From Pholiota molesta (lineage: Eukaryota > Basidiomycota > Agaricomycetes > Agaricales > Strophariaceae), in NCBI GenBank assembly GCA_014925825.1, contig JACGCK010000033.1, positions 292,579 through 356,578 on the forward strand: 64,000 bases of DNA, read 5' to 3'. The notes beneath the pieces are model-generated. The model saw only the letters and a program-made list of their open reading frames with translations. It made no database searches and was not told the DNA's origin. The position numbers and the translations under genes are program-made. Below, piece by piece: positions 56,050 to 64,000 of this stretch; within the stretch, counting starts at the first letter, position 1, and every line of letters starts with the position of its first letter.

Positions 56050-56650
56050 TATTTTACTCTCATAACTATCCAAAGCCATATGGCATGCTCGTCTCGATCG
56101 CACGGTACGGGCAGGAGCGCTTTCCTGCGCGCATGAGATACTCGCGATCCACGCCGTCCTCGCCCGTGAACTATGTAATCGCCGCGGAGATCGTCCTTTT
56201 CATCTCGTACTTGTACTCCCTGTTCAGCGTCCCCCACTTCGGGTCGCGCTGAACGCCATCCATACCGTCCTGCTCCTCCAGGATCAATCCGCAAGGTAGG
56301 CGAGGACGCAGTGTAAGCAGATCAGCTCGTTGACGAGGAGCAACCACAGGAGAACGAGCTCCGCGCGGTACACATATGAGTGGCTGCCTATCGCTAGAGG
56401 GGCGGCGGCGGACAACCAGAGCCAGAGGTTGGCTTCAGTGATGTGCTTGTGCTCGAACTGGTGCGGGAAGACGACGTAGGCCGGGGCGCGCAGAATCCAG
56501 GTGTGGAGCGGCGCTTGACGAGGAGGCCGCTTGGGTGGCATTGGCAAAAGTGATGTCTGCGAGGAAGATGGCATGAATCTGGGCCGGGTCAAGTCGCTAG
56601 CAGAGAGCTGGGCGACATTGCTTGCGGCGCGTAAGGTGCGCTTGGTCAAG
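56050..56650 (-). pseudogene. Gene-like GC3-rich fragment, unidentified
   Basis: The minus strand 56649-56284 (121 codons) ends in two hydrophobic spans (LWLWLSAAAPLAIG and ELVLLWLLLVNELICLHCVL). After a frame change it reads EEQDGMDGVQRDPKWGTLNR then EYKYEMKRTISAAIT, stop. Third codon positions are mostly G/C, as in a host gene. The opposite strand is also open in part (56076-56250), so the strand is not certain. It may be a captured host-gene piece. Confidence 0.35.
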
Positions 56651-57419
56651 ATGGTGAACCTGTAGGCATATGTCGTGTCGGGAAGTGGCGTGTCGTTTCA
56701 ATGGTCCTCGTGTCCTGCTGTGTTGAACAGTCTGTCGGGATCGTGCACGATGAGCCTCTCGGGAAGTCGAGATTGCATTATAAACGACGACTGGAGTGTC
56801 GAGGCCTCTTCTCAGCCTCGCCCGTCCGCCGCCGTGATCACCGTCCGCCCATCCGCCGCCGCCGCCGTCGTCGTCGGTTCGTGGGCCGGCCGCCCGCCAT
56901 TGCTCGTGGTCCATCTGACGTTGTTGTTTGCTCGCAGCATAGGTATCGGCTCAAAATAAACAGCGCCTCTGGCGCGCGCGATGTGCTTACAGCGAGGGCG
57001 AATAGTAGTGGCAGGCGCCATTACTCGGCGCCGTCCCCAGTATGTATATCTGAGAGACGAGGAAGGTGGGTTCAGTGGGGGGAAAAGGGCAGGGGGTGTT
57101 GACATACCTCCGAGTCCCTTCGCTGTCCAGCATCGCCCGTCACGTCCGTCTTCGGCCGCTATTCATCGTCGTTCAGCTAATCCCGTCACATTCCGTCGCA
57201 GGTTGTCTTGTTGCTTTCGTGCTTGCATTTCCAACGGCGGCGTGGTGGTGGTGGGTGGTGGATAGAGAGGGTGCTCGTCACACCGACTCTTGTAACACAT
57301 CACAGAGAAGGTGAGTGGGCCGAATGGAATGGCGGGCCGGCGCGTTTAGCGTAACAGGTGCCAGAATTTTGGCCCACTCCATTGATAAAGAACGAGTCTA
57401 TAAAATATAGACTCGTAAT

Positions 57420-57760
57420 CAATTCTCTGTGCTTTTTGGATCGGAATCTGTCTCTGCAAACTCTGCGTCAACTCAAAGAGCCTCGCGATAACCTTCAGTC
57501 CATCCAAGGTGTCGGTGTTGTGAAGGACCATTCCTTTATCATTCCAATGACTTTGTCCACACTCTCTGCAGATTTCTCTGTTGATGTCGATGCTGTGCTA
57601 ATTGACTGTGGAGCTCAGAAGTGGGGATACCTGAACACGGCTTTTGTGGCGCGCCATGCACTTCCGACGACTGCACTACCACATCCTATTGGCGTGTACA
57701 ATGCTGATGGATCGCTTAATAAAGCGGGAGCTATCACTCACGTTTGTACGCTGCGTATGG
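57420..57760 (+). pseudogene. Gypsy-2 protease, N-terminal part
   Basis: Open frame LSLQTLRQLKEPRDNLQ, then DVDAVLIDCGAQKWGYLNTA (DCGA at the aspartic-protease active-site position, where DSGA or DTGA is usual) and THVCTLRM. FB2 is inserted after CGTATGG. The frame resumes at 61441. Confidence 0.8.
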
Positions 57761-57794
57761 CAGCCTTGTCTGTTAATATTCTACATGAAGTCAT

Positions 57795-58917
57795 GGCTAC
57801 CCAGATAAAAATATTGCATCCAGAGAGGTAACTACCCAGCTCACCTAGCTGGCTTTGAATAATTCTGCCCATTCCTGGTGCTCGCTGCTGGTCACTGGTG
57901 GCAGTGCTACTGCTCACTGTAGCTGCCAATGCTGCTCACTGTGCTCAACAGTGCCAAGCACTGCTCGTCGCTGTTTTCAGGGTCATCCCAAAAAGGAAAC
58001 AATCAAAAAAAGTCCAAAAGAAGAATGACAAATTTGTAAGCTTTTTTTCCCATCATTTGTCAGCACTTGACCATCTATCATTAGATTTGACCCATTTTGG
58101 GACTTTCTGCTCATTGGCCCATCAAATATGCCATCAAGGACCAAACACATGACCTGGTACCTAACCACATGACCACACATGACTGCAAATGAGGCAGGGA
58201 CCCTCCTAGGGGTGGGAAATTCCTAAAATAGCATTTTCCCAATATTATTGGAAATGCACCTGGGTAGCTGGTGCACCCTATATGGGACCCACAGGGACCA
58301 TATTATATTGAAAGATGCGGAATTAAATTATAAATCCACCTGTGAAAGATTCATATGGATAGCATTATTGGTTCAGGCCCTAGAAGCGAATTACTATTTG
58401 GGTGAAATAAGCGCACACATTGATGGCTGCTTTCCTCCGCAACCGCTGGGTCATTTTCTATAATCAAAGCAGTTGTATATAGGTATCAAATGCGCGCTTC
58501 TAACGCGTTCTTTATCATAATTCTCCGTCCGTTCCTCGCTCCGTAAAACGCTCCGGATATATTTGCGCTCGCACCGCATTAGCGCCGGCTACGCTTCTAC
58601 TATCCGCGCGTATATTATACCATAAAATAGGTTAATAAAACACCTTTCCAACGGTACCCTACTCGTTGTGATTGAACAATTCTCCGAGGCCCTATAAAGG
58701 AAATGGTTGTTTGTAAATAGAATATTAACCGCGGATCGCGCCGGAACGCGCATAGGCTCGTTGGATTCCCCTAAATTTACCGGATTTAATGACACCCTGA
58801 TTATAGGGATCAGAGGCCGGGAAGGCACTGAACTGGACATGGGGATGGCCTGGATATTGCTTTGCTGGCCGGAAGATGCTATTTTTAGCGCTGCCGAGCG
58901 CGGCCTCACCCAATCCG
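57795..58917. repeat. FB2 left arm
   Basis: About 1.12 kb, mirrored at 60295-61417. It shares GCTCCGTAAAACGCTCCGGA and CCTTTCCAACGGTACCCTAC with FB1 arms. Confidence 0.9.
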
Positions 58918-58939
58918 ATGTTTTGACTATTAATTCCAC

Positions 58940-60294
58940 CATATATTTCCACTCACTTACTCTATTTCCTTCCGGCCTATCTTGAATTGAAGGTATTAAT
59001 GAGAGCTATAACATCCTAGCTCCATTGAATTTTAGAGTGCTTATATGAATTGCTATAGGCCAAATACCTCTATTTCTGCTATATTCAACCATTCTTGTCA
59101 TATGACCAATGAAATAGATTCAGACCAAGGTTGTTGAGTAACAGAACTAAAGAAGACATGTCTAATATTCTAATGGATGATTTAACTTGTTTATAGCTAC
59201 AGTATTGGTTGAGATATAGATTTATCAAAGAGGATATACAGTAATTTCTCTATTTATGGGTATGGAGCTACAGAACAGTATCCAGGTAACTTCTAAACCA
59301 CCAGGAGTTGTAGTAGGTACCTACCTCTAGCTGTCCACCGCTCTATATGTGCCAATAAGCATCATAAATACAGTGAAAACCCCAAATGCAGTGTCCAAAA
59401 TACAGAGATATCGAAATAACAAATGCTGCATGTATTATAGTGCTGTGCAAATGTTATAGACGCATAGTACCATATTTATATTAAATATTAGAAAAAAGAA
59501 CGAAGCAATTGGATAGGAATTGAGGGAGGAAATGAATTTCCAATATGAGGGGCAGGGGGAGAGTGCCACCAATCCATGCCCGGATTAGATCAAGATTATC
59601 TATGTTACTTATCATAGACATGTTTAAAGCATGTTTCATTAGAATGTTTCCACAATATCTTTCCACCCACTCACTCCAATTCTTTCCGGCCTATCTCTAA
59701 TTGTAGATATTGATGAGAGCTATGATATCCCAGCTCTACAGAATTTTGGAATGGTTATGTGAATTGCTATTGGCAGAATACCTCTATTTCTGCTATATAC
59801 AACCATTCTTGTCATATGACCGATGAACTGCATTGAGAAGAGGATTGTTGAGTGGCAGAACTAAAGAAGACATCTCTAATACTCTAATGGATGCTTGAAC
59901 TTGGTTATAGCTACAGTATTGGCTGAGATATGGATTTATCAAGGAGGATATACAGTAATTTCTCTATTTATGGGTATGGAGCTACAGAACAGTATCCAGG
60001 TAACTTCTAAACCACCAGGAGTTGTAGTAGGTACCTACCTCTAGCTGTCCACCGCTCTATATGTGCCAATAAGCATCATAAATACAGTGAAAACCCCAAA
60101 TGCAGTGTCCAAAATACAGAGATATCGAAATAACAAATGCTGCATGTACTATAGTGCTGTGCAAATGTTATAGACGCATAGTACCATATTTATATTAAAT
60201 ATTAGAAAAAAGAACGAAGCAATTGGATAGGAATTGAGGGAGGAAATGAATTTCCAATATGAGGGGCAGGGGGAGAGTGCCACCAATCCATGCC
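58940..60294. repeat. FB2 centre: two direct copies of a 714-bp unit
   Basis: 58940-59583 and 59654-60297 align in direct orientation with a constant offset of 714 (for example TAACTTCTAAACCACCAGGA at 59287 and 60001), near-identical in the last 300 bp and more diverged at the start. The first copy ends abruptly at CCCGGATTA, where the second runs into the right arm. Confidence 0.85.
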
Positions 60295-61417
60295 CGGATT
60301 GGGTGAGGCCGCGCTCGGCAGCGCTAAAAATAGCATCTTCCGGCCAGCAAAGCAATATCCAGGCCATCCCCATGTCCAGTTCAGTGCCTTCCCGGCCTCT
60401 GATCCCTATAATCAGGGTGTCATTAAATCCGGTAAATTTAGGGGAATCCAACGAGCCTATACGCGTTCCGGCGCGATCCGCGGTTAATATTCTATTTACA
60501 AACAACCATTTCCTTTATAGGGCCTCGGAGAATTGTTCAATCACAACGAGTAGGGTACCGTTGGAAAGGTGTTTTATTAACCTATTTTATGGTATAATAT
60601 ACGCGCGGATAGTAGAAGCGTAGCCGGCGCTAATGCGGTGCGAGCGCAAATATATCCGGAGCGTTTTACGGAGCGAGGAACGGACGGAGAATTATGATAA
60701 AGAACGCGTTAGAAGCGCGCATTTGATACCTATATACAACTGCTTTGATTATAGAAAATGACCCAGCGGTTGCGGAGGAAAGCAGCCATCAATGTGTGCG
60801 CTTATTTCACCCAAATAGTAATTCGCTTCTAGGGCCTGAACCAATAATGCTATCCATATGAATCTTTCACAGGTGGATTTATAATTTAATTCCGCATCTT
60901 TCAATATAATATGGTCCCTGTGGGTCCCATATAGGGTGCACCAGCTACCCAGGTGCATTTCCAATAATATTGGGAAAATGCTATTTTAGGAATTTCCCAC
61001 CCCTAGGAGGGTCCCTGCCTCATTTGCAGTCATGTGTGGTCATGTGGTTAGGTACCAGGTCATGTGTTTGGTCCTTGATGGCATATTTGATGGGCCAATG
61101 AGCAGAAAGTCCCAAAATGGGTCAAATCTAATGATAGATGGTCAAGTGCTGACAAATGATGGGAAAAAAAGCTTACAAATTTGTCATTCTTCTTTTGGAC
61201 TTTTTTTGATTGTTTCCTTTTTGGGATGACCCTGAAAACAGCGACGAGCAGTGCTTGGCACTGTTGAGCACAGTGAGCAACAGGACTGCCACCAGCGACC
61301 AGCAGCGAGCACTAGGAATGGGCGGAAATATTCAAAGCCAGCTAGGTGAGATGGGTAGTTACCTCTCTGGATGCAATATTTTTATCTGGGTAATAGCCAT
61401 AGGGTTCATGCATGAGA
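60295..61417. repeat. FB2 right arm
   Basis: Inverted partner of 57795-58917. Confidence 0.9.
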
Positions 61418-61440
61418 CTAGCAGACACTGGTGCGTATGG

Positions 61441-63515
61441 TTATAGGCGACCACTCGGAGGAAATCACTTTCCATGTGACGAATACGGGTTCATCAAACG
61501 CTGTTCTCAGTCTCCAGTGGCTCCGATTCCATGACCCGTTGGTAAACTGGGGCCATGGTAAGCTGTTTTTCGTACGCTGTCCAGCTTCTTGTGGAATGCC
61601 TGCTACAACACCACTTGCTTTGGCAAAGTTGGCTCTGCAATTGTCTGACATCAATGATGCTGTTTCTGTTGACGTGCACGCTCCTGATCTTGCTTCGTCC
61701 GTCTCTATGGGTCCTGACGTGGAACATGTTCGTTCTTTGGAAGAGAGTTATGACTCTGTTGACGACATCGATGCTGAATGGTTCGATATTCTGTCTTCTG
61801 AGCTTGGGCCTGCCGATGACGCTATGCTTTGCGTGGATCTTAACGAACGTGACGCTTTGGCTAATAGCGACGCTGTGGACCCTCGGATACTCGAACACCT
61901 GCGTGCTGCCCGTGAAAACGCTTCGGAGGTAGACAAATATTTGAAAGAATACGCTCCTGTGTTCGCGAAGACCGAATTCGATCACTTGCCTCCAAGACGT
62001 CCATGGGACCATGCTATTGAATTGAAACCTGACGCGAAACCAATTTCGAGTAAGATCTACCCTCTGTCGCGGTCTGAACAGGACGAGTTAGACATTTTTT
62101 TGGACGAACACCTCTCTTCTGGACGTATTCGACCTTCCAAGTCGCCAATCGCGTCCCCATTCTTTTTCATTAAAAAGAAGGATGGCTCTCTTCGTCCCGT
62201 TCAAGACTATCGCTGGCTCAATGACATGACTATCAAGAATCGGTACCCGTTGCCTCTCGTTTCCGAGCTTATGGACAAGTTGAAGAACGCGAAGTATTTT
62301 ACGAAACTGGACATTCGCTGGGGTTACAATAACGTTCGACTTAAGGAGGGCGACGAGCACAAAGCCGCATTTATCACGAATAGAGGGCTATTTGAACCTT
62401 TGGTTATGTTCTTTGGTTTGACGAATTCACCAGCTACATTCCAGAACATGATGAACGATGTTTTCAGAGATCTCCTGGCAACTGGAAAAGTGGTGGTTTA
62501 TATGGACGATATTCTCATTTTCTCAGATGATCTCACGGAACTTCGTTTACTCACTCGTCGTGTTCTTGATGTTCTCCAGGAACAGAAGCTGTGTCTAAAA
62601 CCCGAAAAATGTGTCTTCGAAGCTCTTGAGGTCGAGTACCTTGGTGTTATTGTCTCCCATGGGCGTTTGCGAATGGATCCAAAAAAGATCGAAGCTTTGG
62701 CAGCTTGGCTGGTACCGCGCAACAAGAAAGATGTTCAGCAATTTCTTGGGTTTATCAATTTTTACCGACGGTTCATTCGTAATTTCGCCAAGCTGGCTAC
62801 TCCTCTAAACCGTCTTTGCAGGTCCGTTCCTTGGTCTTGGACAACGGCGGAGCAGGAGTCTTTCGTTACCTTGCGCGAAGCCGGAGTCAATGGACCTGTT
62901 TTGGCGTTACCTCTAGATGATGCGCCGTTTCGCGTGGAAGCTGACAGTTCAGGTTACGCCACTGGTGCTGTGCTGACGCAATTGCAAGATAATTTTTGGA
63001 GACCTGTCGCCTACTTCTCCAAAGCGTTGAACGAAGTCGAGCGGAATTATGATATTCATGATTGCGAGCTTCTGTCCATCATGCGCGTGCTTGCGGAGTG
63101 GCGTCGTTACCTTCATGGTTCCCAAGACCCATTTGAAATCCATTCTGACCACAAGAATTTGCAGTACTTCATGTCGAACCAGAAACTGAACCACAGGCAA
63201 GCTCGTTGGTCACTTGAGCTTTCCGAGTTCAACTTCGCGCTGTTACACAAGCCGGGATCGTCGATGGTTTGCGCTGATGCTCTGTCTCGACGTCCGGATT
63301 ACGACAAGGGTTCCGGTGATAACGAATCTGTTACTCTGCTAAGACCTGAGCACATTCGCAGGTCTTCGGTTGAGTACGTAGCAAGCACTTTGGTCGAGGA
63401 TATACGTGGTCATGCTTCTTTGGCAAAGTCTGTGTTCGAACACCACAGCACCGCTACCGGTTGGGCATTCCGCGGACGGTGTCGCGACATGGTACAATCG
63501 AATCTTTGTGCCTGA
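61441..63515 (+). pseudogene. Gypsy-2 protease end, RT and RNase H
   Basis: Open for about 690 codons in phase with the protease upstream of FB2. Counting from the ATG at 61431: protease end (TFHVTNTGSSNAVLSLQWL) at residues 13-31; RT with IKKKDGSLRPVQDYRWLN (247-264), TKLDIRWGYNNVRL (291-304) and YMDD (357-360); RNase H with Asp505, Glu546, Asp573 and the ADALSR Asp near 617. The domains look intact. It ends by a frame change near 63475, before integrase. Confidence 0.93.
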
Positions 63516-64000
63516 TGTTGATTCCCTCCGTGAACGCGTCCTTCGCGAATGCCATGATTCGATTGCGAGTGGGCATCCTGGTCGAACTCGAACTGTCGAA
63601 CTCATATTGCGAGACTATTGGTGGCCAACGTTGACGAAAGACGCTCATGCTTACGTTGATGGCTGCTCTACGTGCCAGAGGTCTAAGCCTTTGCGTCAAA
63701 AACCTCTGGGCTTGTTGACTCCAAATGAAATACCTACGGGTTATTGGCAAATCATTTCATGCGACTTCATCACCGACTTGCCTCGCTCAAGGGGTTACGA
63801 TTCCGTCATGGTTTGCGTTGACAGGCTTTCGAAGATGGTACGACTCATTCCATGTAACAAAACCATCTCTTCCGAAATGGCTGCTAAAAAGTATCGCGAC
63901 TTCGTTTGGAAGGATTTTGGGCTTCCTTTCCGTATCATATCCGACCGCGGACCGCAATTTGTTTCGAATTTTATGCGCGCGCTTAACCAACTTTTAGGAA
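63475..64000 (+). pseudogene. Gypsy-2 integrase start (cut by window edge), shifted frame
   Basis: In the +1 frame from 63475: TWYNRIFVPD, HDSIASGHPGRTRT and CSTCQRSK (HHCC zinc-binding domain), then CDFITDLPRSRGYDSVMVCV (first catalytic Asp) and IISDRGPQFVSNF (second). The Glu lies beyond the window. A single-base indel separates it from RNase H. Confidence 0.9.

Larger units (their letters stand above)
55637..57415. mobile_element. Unresolved insertion between gypsy-2 gag and protease
   Basis: The left joint GAGGGCCATTGCTTTGCATG resembles the X-repeat end. The right joint is near GAGTCTATAAAATATAGACTC (57391-57411). The block contains a hairpin MITE, AT-rich DNA and a GC-rich gene-like segment (56050-57340). 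I could not define a target duplication. Confidence 0.4.
57761..61433. mobile_element. FB2: 3.7 kb foldback element, palindromic arms, 7-bp TSD
   Basis: The left end is CAGCCTTGTCTGTT and the right end, read inverted, CACCAGTGTCTGCT: the same two end types as FB1 in opposite order. The exact duplication CGTATGG (57754-57760, 61434-61440) flanks it, and removal restores the protease frame. Arms 57795-58917 and 60295-61417 (sum 119212) differ at about one base in the compared ORFs. Arms are homologous to those of FB1 but clearly diverged, so the two are separate family members. Confidence 0.92.
43895..64000 (+). mobile_element. Gypsy-2: Ty3/gypsy element broken by several insertions, 3' end beyond window
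   Basis: Pieces in order: candidate LTR 43895-44066, leader, gag 44747-45025, gag 49344-50099, gag 54883-55251, pol start 55248-55636, protease 57420-57760, then protease end, RT, RNase H and integrase from 61441 to the window end. Insertions are X2, FB1, the 55636-57415 block and FB2. With these removed about 6.5 kb of element remains. Confidence 0.85.

Overview
The window looks like accessory, transposon-dominated DNA from a filamentous basidiomycete, most likely an agaricomycete. The evidence is one conserved nuclear gene (the 3' end of MSH2, with six 53-58 bp GT-AG introns) at the left edge, followed by about 63 kb of nested retrotransposons, TIR DNA elements and decayed agaricomycete-type hypothetical genes. 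No bacterial-style operon, rRNA or CRISPR array was seen.

Layout. 1-1112: MSH2 3' end. 1.1-9.4 kb: a TA-flanked MITE, then a chromodomain Ty3/gypsy element (gypsy-1, minus strand, 5-bp TSD GCATT) inside an older dispersed repeat (R1). 9.5-12.2 kb: first copy of a repeat (X) that carries a deubiquitinase-like coding fragment and a hAT-type insertion. 12.2-18.1 kb: two decayed hypothetical genes separated by T1, a TIR element with minisatellite arms. 18.3-22.8 kb: gypsy-3 (minus), which lacks RT/RNase H and carries a hAT-type element in gag. 23.1-34.8 kb: a copia locus. Old, rearranged copia-A is interrupted by a solo LTR, by T2 (TIR plus minisatellite arms) and, inside T2, by the young copia-1, which has a 1150-codon ORF. 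34.7-43.6 kb: foldback end fragments, hAT-type elements nested one inside the other, R1 copy 2 with T3 inside it, and one minus-strand coiled-coil hypothetical gene. 43.9 kb to the end: gypsy-2 (plus strand), broken by element X2 in gag, foldback FB1 in gag, an unresolved GC-rich insert with a hairpin MITE between gag and protease, and foldback FB2 in protease. Its RT, RNase H and the start of integrase run to the window edge.

The most notable content is two non-coding element families that can be delimited to the base from target-site duplications. (1) FB: long-inverted-repeat foldback elements with CAC/CAG termini and 7-bp TSDs. There are two complete copies with 1.6 kb and 1.1 kb nearly identical arms, plus two end fragments. 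(2) T: three TIR elements with a shared terminus around CTTTACACTCC and 8-bp TSDs, each with its own unrelated minisatellite forming mirrored arms. A third group of hAT-type elements rich in CCGGTC has four exact 8-bp TSDs. Together the target-site duplications give an insertion order for most of the window. Family names rest on motif recognition from memory; no database search was possible.
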